NCBI GenBank assembly: GCA_028551475.1
Contig: CM052356.1
Coordinates: forward strand, 6,954,001 to 7,018,000
Length of the DNA: 64,000 nt
Direction of reading: 5' to 3'
DNA from: Casuarina equisetifolia
Taxonomy: Eukaryota > Streptophyta > Magnoliopsida > Fagales > Casuarinaceae
The notes under the pieces were generated by a model. It had not been told where the DNA came from. It searched no databases and saw only the letters and a program-made list of their open reading frames with translations. Shown piece after piece: positions 1-12,100 of this stretch; the stretch's first letter is position 1; each line of letters opens with the position of its first letter. Position numbers and translations under genes: made by a program.

Positions 1-1516
1 TTACCTTATTGAGGAGAAACAACCCACACAACAACAGAATAACAAACACCCACTTGAGCTCTACAATGGCTGACAAAATCACTCTTTCAGCTGACTTTGG
101 TTTTCTAATCCTATTTATAGGCTATCCCAAGACCGTGATTGATAAATTTATCCTTATACTTGCAAATTATCATTTAACGTTTTGTTCCTCCTGATTCTGA
201 CATCTTCATTAAGAAGAGTAGCTATAAGGATTCGAGAACTTGGTGACTTCTGGTTCTGATATAAAAAAAATGAATGCAGGTCTTTCCATGCTGACCAGTG
301 GACCACCTTTGGAACTAAATACTGGAAGCATCTTGTCACATGCTTTTGATGGAGCTGTGTATGTGTCTCAAAATCTTCTTCTTTTCGCTTTTGCTGCTGT
401 TAGTCTAGATTATTGTTTTAAGATGAGACTACTTAGCACATTTCCTATCAAAAGAACATCTTCAAGTATAGATTCCAAGTGATGTCTACGTACACCAGAT
501 GCCATATTTTCGAGGTGGTTATAATAATTGCTGTATCTTACTTCAAGCTACAACTGTAATATATGGGCTAAGTTCATGTCATGGGGAATCTGGCACTGTT
601 CAGCATTTCCTATAGATGTGGTCATGCTCTTGAATCAGTTTCTTTTGTCCATCTCAGCCAAATCTCTGCTAACAGCCAGGTCTTGTCAGTGATGGAGTCA
701 AATAGAGATAAAAACAAAATAGACCTTTTCGGTTAAGGTTATTCTCAAATTACCTATAAATATAAAGTTTTGAAAACCTCACATGAATTATGCTATTTAA
801 TCGGTTGTTAAAATAACAAAATGGAAAATTTGTTAAAGAGAATAAATTCTTTGAGGGATCCTTAGGATGTTAAATCTTCATAATATTAAAAGCTTCTATA
901 TGGACAAATGGTTTTGTTTGAATCACGTAAAATCATTGATCTTCATTAGATGATTTGCATAAATTCATAACAGATCTTTAGTCCTAAAGGTTAACGATTA
1001 AGATAAATTCTACATACATAAATTGAATGGGCTCTTCCCAACCCCATGAGCATGTAGGTTCATCCCTACTTACATGTTCTCCTTGCTACAAGTAAAAAAA
1101 GAAAATGTTCCCCATAGCTCGTGGAGCTTCTAACAGAGTCCACGCTAACCGTGGACCTCTGTTTGATCGGAGTTAAGTCACCTGAACACACATTCATCGA
1201 ACTTTTTTGACAAAGTTTGCTTCGAAATTCAACCAGTAAAGTGTACAATGTAGCATAATATTGGAACAAATGTCATTCCAGTTTATAAGCAATGAAGAGT
1301 TAGAAGGCAAAAAACAATATCGAAGCAAATGTCCCTCCAATTCTCTCTCTTTTTTTGTTAACACAGGCACGGGGTGTTGAACCCCGCTAACTCACCACTC
1401 GAGATAACTGGCTAACATCACCCATTTAAGGCTCTCTACTAGAAGGTCTCCTCTCTCCTCTCAGCCTGGGTTTATGGTCAGCCAAAATTCATACACAATG
1501 CAGAGTTGCTGACTTG
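1..1516. other. No gene recognised (left edge; includes probable 3' UTR of next gene)
   Basis: I see no coding exon here. Short open frames at 9-194 and 240-482 have no recognisable domain and no consistent splice partners. The right part (about 1200-1516) probably holds the 3' UTR of the minus-strand gene that stops at 1517. A stretch around 1350-1435 has a tRNA B-box-like GTTGAACCCC motif, as seen in SINE-type repeats, but no complete tRNA fold is visible. Confidence 0.4.
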
Positions 1517-3566
1517 CTAGTGCTTTCTATCATCATCAAACCAATCTCCGTTTGAGGGCTCACGATCTTCTGATTGCATTTTGGAAGCTCTCCTTCTCTG
1601 AATCTCATTTCTTGATTGTTCTTCAGCAGATGGCAGATTGATGTCCTCTGCTTTCCTCCCCTTAGTACCAGAAGTTAAAGCCTATGTCAGACAAGAAAAG
1701 AAAGTTTATCCCGTATTTTAGAAAATTCCGTTCAGTGGCCAATACCTCCTCAGAAATTCCTCCGTGCCCCTTTAAATGATCTTTCTTTCTAGACGTTGAT
1801 GAGATGTAATTTGCGGTCTTGCTAAAAAATTGAAAGCCCTGAATATCTCCATTCTTTATGCTTGCTTCCAGCTGAACACAGAAAAGAAGAAACTAAATCA
1901 CAAAATACGCATAGATGAGTATCCAAGGGTTTCTATCGTGATGGAATCTAAACCATTGGTAAGAGCATGGATTGAAGCACTACTAACCATTTTGCCTAGT
2001 CATAATTAACTTAATTTCGAACTCTTAATAGGGGGAGGGAAAAATTATGCGCTTAAAACAACCTAGCTAACAGCGCACCCGATCTTTTATTAAAGGTTAC
2101 CTGAACGTGAATTACGCATAATAAAATGCTAACAAGAGGCAGCCAGCTTTCCTCAGGCGACAGTGAGAAATTTGACCTAGCACATTAGGAGATCAAAACA
2201 ATCATGTACAAGGTCTCCTGGTCCCAACTCTCGGCTAAGATTGCCACCCGAAGCACTAAATATCAAGTAGTCAGGCATATCAGAAATTCCTAAGTATTAG
2301 ATAGCACAACCAGTCAACTTAAAAGCATAAAGCAACATATTGAGTTTAATTTCTACGCTGTCCACAAAAATATAAGTAAACCACCAACTTGGCTGCTAAC
2401 AGGAAATGGAAGCAATTGTAAGGAAATAAATGCTCAAACATCTCATGTCTTTTCATAAACTACAAAACAAAAAGTAGAACCATTTTTGTGATAAGACATT
2501 ACATGGTTCACTGAAACAAGTGAACAAGACGATGCACCCACATGCAAGCATAAGGGCGATTGACAATTATGATATATCACATGCAATACGATAGCTCTAA
2601 ATCCAAAGTACACTTTCTATCGTGCCCATCAACAAAAATCATTCCACATTAAGCACTAAAAGCTTTTGGCAGGTAGAAATAGCAGCAAAACCCGGTAAGA
2701 TTACACTTATTCATACAGAGAGCAAAATAACAGAATAGAGGAACACCAAACTAAAGGATGGTGATTGAGTAGTACACAAGAGTGTGAGTGGTCAGTACGC
2801 TACATACAACAACTATTCACATGAAACAACAGACGACACACGCGCAACATTTACTTATGATAGCGATCGAATGAAGTTCCTGCTAATTATGTCCAAGTCA
2901 AAAGTCAAATTGAATTTCTCAAGCACGAATTCGCATAAAAGAAAAGTTTAAAAGACATGAAAATGAAACCTCAGATATGGTGCCAAGTAAACCAGTGCAT
3001 ACACCGCAAAACGCCTGTTCCCAGTATCAAGCCACGCGAACACCCAACTCTAATAAGCCACCAAAAAAAAAATCTACATTAAACAAGAAGAAGCACAACG
3101 CTTCAATTTTTAGAATCAAAGTTAAAAAGAAAAAATTACCAGCCAATTAAAGAACGGGATAAAGCTAATGATCCCCATGATCGAAAACCTCGTGTCGCCC
3201 AGATCAAAACCCGAATCACCCTCACCATCCGGACCTTTACTGGTGACCGGGAAGAACAGCGAGCTGAGCATACACGCACCGATAGCGGCAACGAAAGGAG
3301 CATCGTCGCTTAACTCCGCTCTACACGTCCCATTCCGAATCTTCTTCTTCCTCTGGACAACAAAAGAAAACAAAAAGAATAATCAGCAGTTGGTCTTTGT
3401 TTAGTAGCCGAGATACACTTCATATTGGTGAGACCCCGGGCTTCACCTTCTGAGCGCTGGGTCTAGCAGGGGAGCGAGGACAGAGGAACGCCGTGGAAGG
3501 TGGTTTTGAGAAGAGAGGCGGAGCGGTTGAAGAGAAGGGAGTGTGAGCGAGAGTGAAAGCAGGCAT
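1517..3566 (-). CDS. Predicted plastid-targeted multi-pass membrane protein, unknown function
   Basis: Six coding exons on the minus strand: 3566-3447, 3352-3140, 3049-2970, 2176-2101, 1871-1746 and 1681-1517. They join in frame (780 nt, 259 aa) with GT-AG borders throughout. The start at 3566 gives an N-terminus rich in Ser, Pro, Thr and Ala (MPAFTLAHTPFSSTAPP...) typical of a chloroplast transit peptide, to about residue 50. A longer frame from 3714 hits a stop before the donor, so it was not used. Hydrophobic segments follow at about residues 59-76 (APFVAAIGACMLSSLFF), 96-118 (FSIMGIISFIPFFNWLSW), 125-137 and 149-163. The C-terminal tail (about 180-259) is hydrophilic and charged and ends in NGDWFDDDRKH. 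Exon-intron regularity and the protein character support a real gene, but I do not recognise the family. It is divergent from the left edge and shares strand with the kinase gene downstream in coordinates. Confidence 0.82.
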
Positions 3567-6144
3567 GGCTTGTCGGGGGCATGTAACGAGCAGAGACGGG
3601 TAGAGAGAGGCTTTGGATACGAAGGGCTCGAGGGAGCGCTTTGGGGAGAGTGACGACTAGTCGTAGACTTTTAGGGAAGATGATCACGGATCGGGTCGGA
3701 GATCCGCAAAACATTACGTTAAGGCATTTGCAGGAAGTATGACCATGAGCATAAGTCTAAAATGACACTCATATTATTTAGTGATATGGAGGAGCAAGTA
3801 TGAGCATGTCTTAATAATAAGAGTTAAATAAATTTTACAGGACTAAAAATAAGGATGTAAGATCTTAAAAGAGGAAGCAATTTGTGAACAATATTCAGGT
3901 TTTGTAAACCTTTTCATTACAATTCAAAGGAATTATTCTCTTCACTTTTTTTGGATTTTGACTTATGTTGCAACCATAGGTTATTCTCGTAACAACAAGA
4001 ATAAGATAGAGTGAGACAAGTTTCCCATAATTGATTCTATTCTCATAAAAACAAGAATAAAATAATGTGAGATAACTTTTTAATAGTCAATTTTATTATA
4101 CCCTTTGTTATTCGAGAATATAACAATGTTTCAACACTTTATTATTTTAGCTTAAAGTTTAATGTTAGTAATTTTTTTTTTAAATCTACTTGTAAAGATG
4201 AAAAAATATACTCATACATATATAGAAAATCATGACATCTTAACAATTCCTTTATAATTACCATGAACTAAATTATAAATTTATAAGTTATATCACAAAA
4301 TACCTTAAATATTTTTGTTTACTTAATATTGTATGCATAATAGTAGATTAAAAATAATATAAAACATTCAAACAAAAGAAACATATATCTCTAATTTTAG
4401 TTTTGATATAGTTCTTTTATGTTTTTATTAAATATTTAATATTAAGAATTGTTAAGATATAACTAATGAATATTAAGTTGTTAAGGAATATATTAAATTT
4501 TTTATTTATGTTGTAATGAACTCTACTGATTCTTAAATTGATTTCAAATTAAGTAATGACCCTTCTAACTTAGTATTAGAGTTAAAATGACCTCTAGCTA
4601 CCACCAATTTAAGCCACACATTACTCATATAATGTAGCAACTATAATAGTCTAATAATTGAATGATTACTGTAAAAAAAAGTGTTAATAACCAATAACTC
4701 TCACATTATTAAAGTATACATCAAAAAAATTGTTTATATGACAACAGTTTTCATTGACTCTTAAATTAACTCTTGAATTAATTAAGTAATCAAGCTCATA
4801 ATAAGAACTTTATTTAGACTTGAAATGTCAAAGCCCCTGTGACCCATTGAATGCAAGGTTTCATTATGCGATTTTGGGTCAGTCGAAAACAGGAACAGGG
4901 AGGCAAGCTAGGCCGCTTTTATGAAATACCTGCAGGAGCTACTTTTGATATCTGATATCACAGGGAATGGGCAACCCAGCAATAGGTTAGGAGGGTTGAG
5001 CAGCATTACGGGACAACAGTGTTTGGTGGGAGAATTGAGATAAAAAGGAATCAAAAGAAAAGCATAGGAGGGAATATGGGAACTTCAACTCATTCATCCT
5101 GCTTCGTTGCCTTCCTGCTCAGATATCACAGCAAGATTTTAACATGCACAAAAAGACTAAAGACAGTAGAATGAAAGAAGAGATTTCTTATACTTTCATT
5201 TGCTTGAAAGAATCATTCAACACACTCCTGTTTCTACATGCATTCTTCCTCATTACCATTCATTCTCCTATTCACTTCCGGTACTAACTAGCACATCCAT
5301 CCATCGTTTCACGCATATCTATAACACTTCTTTGCTTCGTAGGCCAAGTCAATGAAAGTGTGGTGTTTACAAGCTGTAAACGCTTACCTATCGTTGGCCA
5401 ATTCGTGCAGAGGAACCGGGCGAATGCCTTGGGGTTGGGCACAAGCTGTTGCATGACATAGCTTGGTTGTCCCAAGTCCGAATCCTGCACAAGCTGGGAG
5501 AAAACTGAATCCAAATTGAGCTGTATGACTACAGTATCACGGCTCTTGGAAAAAACGGGAATTGAAAATGTCTAAGGCAGGTGTAAACTACAAATAAAAC
5601 AGCAAAAATTCCACAAAAAGAGAGTAGAGAAAGGAAATACAAATAATAAATCTATCGCCAAATTTACAAACTCAGAGTCCTATTTTACATAAATAGTACA
5701 ATATTATAGGTGACATTATGATGAGAAAAAACTATAAACTATAAACCAACACCCATAACTTTCTCCCTTTGCAGGAGGACTATTGAGCCAGAAATGAGAA
5801 GGGGAAGGATGCAACCGCCAACTTCCAACTCCCAATTTACAACATGAAACTACAGGAGTGAAGCTCATTTCTATTTGTATGAAAGCCAGCCCAAAGACTT
5901 CGAACTTTTTGCTTTTTCATCTTTGGTGGCTGAGATCTTCAAATAAACTTATTAAACACGGCGACAGATGAGATCATACACACGGATTTCCACGCTTGCT
6001 TCTATCAACGGCTTTCTATTGCCAAAGGAGTTCCATCCTGACACAGAGAAAGAACGTAGAAAAGCACCCTCTGCATATGATTTACAGCTCTTGCCTGGAT
6101 TGAACATGGTTATTTCACTTTACAGTAACCCGAACTTCCAAACT
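3567..6144. other. Intergenic: AT-rich DNA plus probable kinase 3' UTR
   Basis: Between the plastid-protein start and the kinase stop. 3840-4850 is very AT-rich, carries a diverged tandem duplication at 3981-4076 and no coding sign. The part near 5600-6144 is the likely 3' UTR of the kinase gene. An open frame at 5284-5514 (minus) with a donor-like GTAAGC at its end has no recognised relative, so I do not call it a gene. Confidence 0.45.
3981..4076. repeat. Diverged tandem duplication, about 38-bp copies
   Basis: The unit starting TTATTCTCGTAACAACAAGA at 3981 recurs from 4039 as TATTCTCATAAAAACAAGA, each followed by an ATAA-AT/GTGAGA core. Spacing is about 59 bp. Simple local duplication in AT-rich intergenic DNA. 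Confidence 0.6.
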
Positions 6145-9100
6145 TTAGGCATCTCCTTCCCTCCTGTCACCATTTTCTTCCTGAATTGATACACCATTTA
6201 ACTGCTGTTGCAACTGTTGAGTGATAAAATCGTGAATGCAAGGTTAAAAGGATTCCTATAATTAATTGTATATAGACAATAGGTCCTCCAGCCTCTTTCT
6301 ATCCCCAGTTGATTAAATTGAAAGAAATAAAAAATAAATAAATAAAATAGAAAAAGACAATGTGCATAGAGATGAAATATCCCATTAATCAACATGCATT
6401 CAGATAGCCAGATTCGTTTTATTAACAAGTAATATGTTAATCTAATGGTGATGTTAAAAATCAACCGATATCAACTAATATCAATATGTTACAATGAGTT
6501 CTCTTGCCTTGTTTTAAGAACTCCATACTAGGAAGTGCTGGAAACAGGTAATTGGGAAATAATAACAATAAAAGCAACAACAACGAATATAAATTCCCTT
6601 AGGCCACTCACTTGAATGTATTTCAACTTTTCAGCATTCAGCTCCTCAGTCAAATTGGTCATCCTGGAAAGAGGGAAAGAGAATTAGATGAGCTTCCCTA
6701 CAGACAAAAAGCCCACAAAAACGAAAAGAAACAGAAATTAGAGAAATCAAAGGTAGTTAAGATAACCAACCTAGCTTGAAGCTCGAAGATCTTTGTGTGT
6801 AGCAAACGCTCCCTCTCAGAACCCGCTGTTTCAATCTATCAAAATAATAGGTCAGAATTACCAGCAAAGAATTAGTCATATGTGTTACCAGCAAAGACCA
6901 TTAAGCAATGAAACAACACTCTATGTTTGTTGCACAATTTAGATATGGTGCAGGAGCAGGGGGTAAAGGTCCTCTCATGGGCCTCACTGCCACCTCTGCC
7001 CTTTGGCATTAAAAATTCTGCACCTACACCATGAACGCCCAGTTCATTATATCTATAAACTTCTTGTGATCCAATAATACTTGAAAACCTCATCCAGATC
7101 TTATATCACATTCGTTACATTTGATGGAAACATGTTGGTCCACACAAAGGTCACACTTTCATCTCATTTTGTTAAACTTTGGCCATCAGATCCTCAAGCT
7201 AATTTGATTGGAAAGGAGTCATGAAAGCAATTACCACTAAGCAAAAATATGAAATTAATCTATGATCACCGCAGAGTTCTTGTCATCAATTTGAAGTCAT
7301 TACCTGAACCAATGTTTACCCACCACGCACCCCCCCTCCCAACCTCCTCTCTTCTCCATCCAAAACTAAAAAGACCAACAGAGAACAGGATAGGAATATC
7401 CATGTGGAATCTAATAGCAAATCCTTGCCTGTATTATAATTTCAAGTCTACTAACCACCAAAGCTATCAGAAGCTAAAATCTTCATATATTAGGATAGCC
7501 TGTTCTCAGCAAATCTCAATGATTATTCTATAGAAATGGAACTAAATCAAAAAAAAAAAAATCCAATTACCCATAAATTAAAAGATAGATAAATGTACTT
7601 ACAATTCCATTATTCTCTGAATTGCGAGGTAATGGAGGCAATTTTCCATTTTGTGTAGCTGAAACAAGATAGATATTCCTTAAAACATGTTCAATACCTC
7701 ATTCAGAAAAAAATTGTATGATGTCTTTTGCCACTGCAACTACATATGACTGTGACAAGTATCATACTCACCATCTGCTACCTCAGCCGACTGCAAACTA
7801 TTCAGCAGATTCACTATAAGATCCTGGCATACAGGTAAAACTTTTAATCAAAGCATTCATTGATCAGAGATTTAAGTACGTGAAAGAAAACGGTTTTCCA
7901 TGGTCAACATTAAAAATTAGATAGTAATATCATTCTAAAGCTCGCTTACCTGCTGAATTGCAGTCTGCTGAAATAGATTTTGAAGGTGAGGCATGAGAAA
8001 CGAGGCAGGCAGATTACTGTTGCTGAAGTCCTTTGATGACTGACTGATGGGCTGAAAAGACACAGAACCACATTACATGAAGTAAAAAGGAAAAGAAATC
8101 ACACGAACATAACCTGTGGTTCAATCTTCCAAGTAAGAAAGTTATATATTACCAAGAAGTTAGATAAGTAAGGTACAAATATGAGATGATTAAAACATAC
8201 CGTACAATTGTGCATTAATGTGCACCCACTTGTGCATATGTTAGATATTTAAATGCAGAGCATACTATCATCGAGCTAATAAACCAAGCAACTCTAAATG
8301 ATTACTGATGAAAAGTATATAGTATTAAAACAAATACTTAAACAATGTACTTCGCTATCTATTAGGAGTTGACAACACTTAGATAATGATTTCTTTTATT
8401 AGAAAAGTAGATAGTGTTTCATCAGGAGAGAACCTAATGATTTCATAACATTCCACACCAGACATCAATTATTGTCCTCCCCTTAGAAAGAGAAACCAAA
8501 AACATAAATCCTTATACTTCTACTTTGACTTTTAAGTGGCTGTGCTAAGAAGATAACAGTGGTTCAAAAACAAAGACAACTGGTAAATTTATAATTAAAC
8601 TATTTGAGATGAATCAGTCAATATACAAACCACTTGTTTAGAGTCAAAACTCCAATCACCAACACTAGCAGACTTTCTTAACGGGGATCCCTAAAAAATG
8701 AAAAAAAAAAAAAAAAGAACACATGAGAAGCAGAAATAGATAAACAGATCAACAACATTTTAAGTAAATATTGACAACCTACCTGAGATCGGCGTGGAAC
8801 TGTACTTAATGGAATATCCTGCGAGCATTTAAACGTTAATTACATCAAATGAGGGGGAGGAGAAGAAGGGGAAAGAGGAGGGGGAGGAGGGGATATTGTC
8901 TTTTTTTTCTTTTTTTTTTTTTGTGGAAGTGGGGTTGGGGAGGAGAAGCAAAATAGCACGTTATTAACCTTACCTTAACAATATCTAAATTTTCTGATGT
9001 TACTGAAAATCTTCCTTTAATTTGCACCAGATTGGCCTTCGATTTGTCATCTAAAGAATCTCTGAATCCTATATGCAAAACAATTAATGCAACAAAATCG

Positions 9101-12100
9101 GTGAGACTGGTTCAGTCAAGAAATAGTATTAGCAATAGCAGTAACAGTAATAGTCAAGATCTCCCATGCATTCTGAACAATTTATTACCTCCAGTAGGTT
9201 TTATTGGAGCAGACAAACTGTTTGCTGAAGCTCGGTTTGGTAGCATCAAAGGGCCACTAAAGCTTGGTGCCCGCCGTACATCACGGAATGCTTTCTCATT
9301 AGATGGTTGAATTTCATTCTCACTCCTGGTGATCAACTAAACATCAGCCACATTCAGATGACCAAAAAGACATCCCAATGACTAAGCATACAGCAAACAG
9401 AGTAAAAGGCACTAATATTTGGCTTCAAAAAGACAATGAATCATGACAAACCTTTCAGAGATTCGCCCTCTCTCTGATAAGGAATGACCAAGCACAGCAG
9501 CAGGTGTAAGTGGACCACTCTGAGTTTGACGACTTCTCACCATTTGGGTTTTCGTCTTGGCCAATACCATGTCCTTTTCTGCTGCAGATGATGATGCCTC
9601 AGCACTTGAAACATTTTTCTTACAAACAACTTTCTCTTGATAACCAGATTCCAGTAAATTACCATCCAATTTTTTTTCCTTTCTGTCTAAACAGTCAATC
9701 CGTGGTAATTCTTCAGCGCTAGTTTGTCCTCTGCATTCAGACTGTTCCAATTCATTGTTTATATTAAACTGGCCCAAACGGGATTGGCTATCAGTTGTAT
9801 CCTTACAACAAAAGAAAGGAAACAATATGACCACTTGCTCAGGATCAAAATTTCAACCGAAATATCAGAATGATATACATTAACAAGAAATCTTAGCTCA
9901 GAAGCAGAAGAAAAGTCTAGCACACATTACTCTTGAACAGAAGAATAAAGTCTGATGCAATATTAAAGTGAACACCTTTTCAAAGACAAAAGATTTCATG
10001 CTTTCATCTTCTTCCCTCATCTCCTGCATATCGTCATCATCTCGCACCTAGGAAAAAAAGAAAAGAAAATTAATCGAGATTGACTGACTCAAAGAACTCA
10101 AGGGAACAATGTACATGATCTCAATCCAAGATATCTGAGTAATTTTTGTAACTAAAAAACTCCGCCTACCAGTGATGCTTGTGCTTTTAAATCCTCAATA
10201 TCAAAGTTCCAGGCACTAACTCCTCGCTGATACTCACTCTGATAAGGAAGACAACACAATGCCATCAAAAATAAATTATTGAAGGAGACAAGCATAAAAC
10301 AGTTTATCTAGACTGCTCTGACCATAGAATGTTAAATGTTAGCAATTTTGATATTTTTGAAGAAGTAATATCAACCCAAATTTTCTAAATTAACCATAGT
10401 TTGAGGGAAGAAACACAGGAAATATTAGTCACTAGTATCCAAACGACAAACCACCACTCAAGAAACCAAAAAAAAGTATTCTCATGATTGTCTATTGGCA
10501 AAACACTAAGCAAACAGACATAATTTGATCAGGATTAAATAGCATACTTCCAACAAAAACACCTCATTCCAAAACCCAACTCTAATCCATTTAGTTTTCT
10601 TTCATTATCGATAGTTACAAGTTTCTTTTTCAGTAGGTTTCATTGGGTAATATTTATTCGCTTAAGGAAAATCAAATGTATCCTCTGATCTTATGGCTTC
10701 TCATGGATTTGGAACTTTCGGTTGAAAGTACTGTCTTTCTTAACCCCAGAACACCAAACCCGAAGTATGTCAGAAGCATCACTATTTCTTTAAATAAGGA
10801 GCAGTTGTCACTAATGGTTTCTGGATTATCTTAGTAAAGCTTCTCAGCGAAACACAGAACATGAAAGAAAAGAAACAACAAGTACTCCAAGAAGCCCACA
10901 AGAATGGTAACCAAAAATCAAGAAGTTGTGGAAAATCAAGTTCGTCAAAGGTGGAACTTCTAATACTTGACTTAACCTACCAGCTCAGTGAAGAGTTTCT
11001 ACGTACCCTGGAGCTCAGAATCCCAAAAAAATATTTAAAAATTAATATTCTCAAAAGTAGGTTAATTAAGAAATACAAACAGCAGAATATGTAGAATACA
11101 ATCCAAAATAAAAGAAACTTCACTAGAGGTACCACGTCACCAGGTAAATAAAATTTAGCTAAAATTAATGGTTAACAATTATCACCATTGACAGTGCCTC
11201 TTGTTCTGCCGAAGGCATTTTCTTGAGAGCTAATTGAGCGGCATCTTTAAGCTGCAAGTTTTAACATTTCATGAGACAATGGCTGCTTGACTGATCAAAG
11301 AATGGAATATGCACCAGTACATTACTATAGCTAACCTGTAGGGCTTTTACACGATTCCAAAGGGTTGGCAAGTCAGCAAATAACTTCTTCAGAGAAAGCT
11401 CAGGAGGTTTGGCTTGCTTGAAAAAGGAGTGTTTCAGTAGTTTCTCTGCTGTTGGCCTCTTCGCTTGATCTTTCACCAGGCACATTGCAACCATTTCTTT
11501 AAAAGACTGGTCACAACTGGAAATCCTCCAATTAGAATATTATTCTATAAGAGAAAGGCATAGAAAGATGGCGACTAACCAAGAGAGAAATGCACATCTA
11601 CGTCATTTTTCTCTCTAGCCAGAAAGAAAATCAATACCTTAGAGAACCTTTTATCACGATCATAATCAAGTCCAGGAGGGGCGTTCTGGATGGTCATCAG
11701 GAGAACCTATTGGAAGAACAAAGTGTCATTTATACCTATGAATAAAACCTCGGTGCCATGCTGTATCTGTGTATACAATCGTATTATACTCTGATGACAT
11801 GCATACCTTCATTGGAGGATATTTTGAAAATGGTGCATGACCATGAGCTAACTCCAGTGCCGTTATACCAAAGGACCAAATATCAGCCCTGTAGAAGATT
11901 GTTCCAGCAGAAACCAAGTATTAAGCCATTTTCTTTAAAATTAAAGTCATATAGACCACTCTGTAAAACAATTTAACAGTTAACGCAAATAAGACAGCAG
12001 CAACAACAATCTGAAGAAACTGATCTTTTTCTGCTGTATAAAAAGACCCACTGAGAAAACAATGATAATAACAATGATATTCAGGAAGTTCCACACACAG

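Noticed and set aside
3463-3714. Start at 3714 for the plastid protein
   Set aside because: That frame meets a stop before the splice donor; the frame from 3566 splices cleanly and gives a transit peptide.
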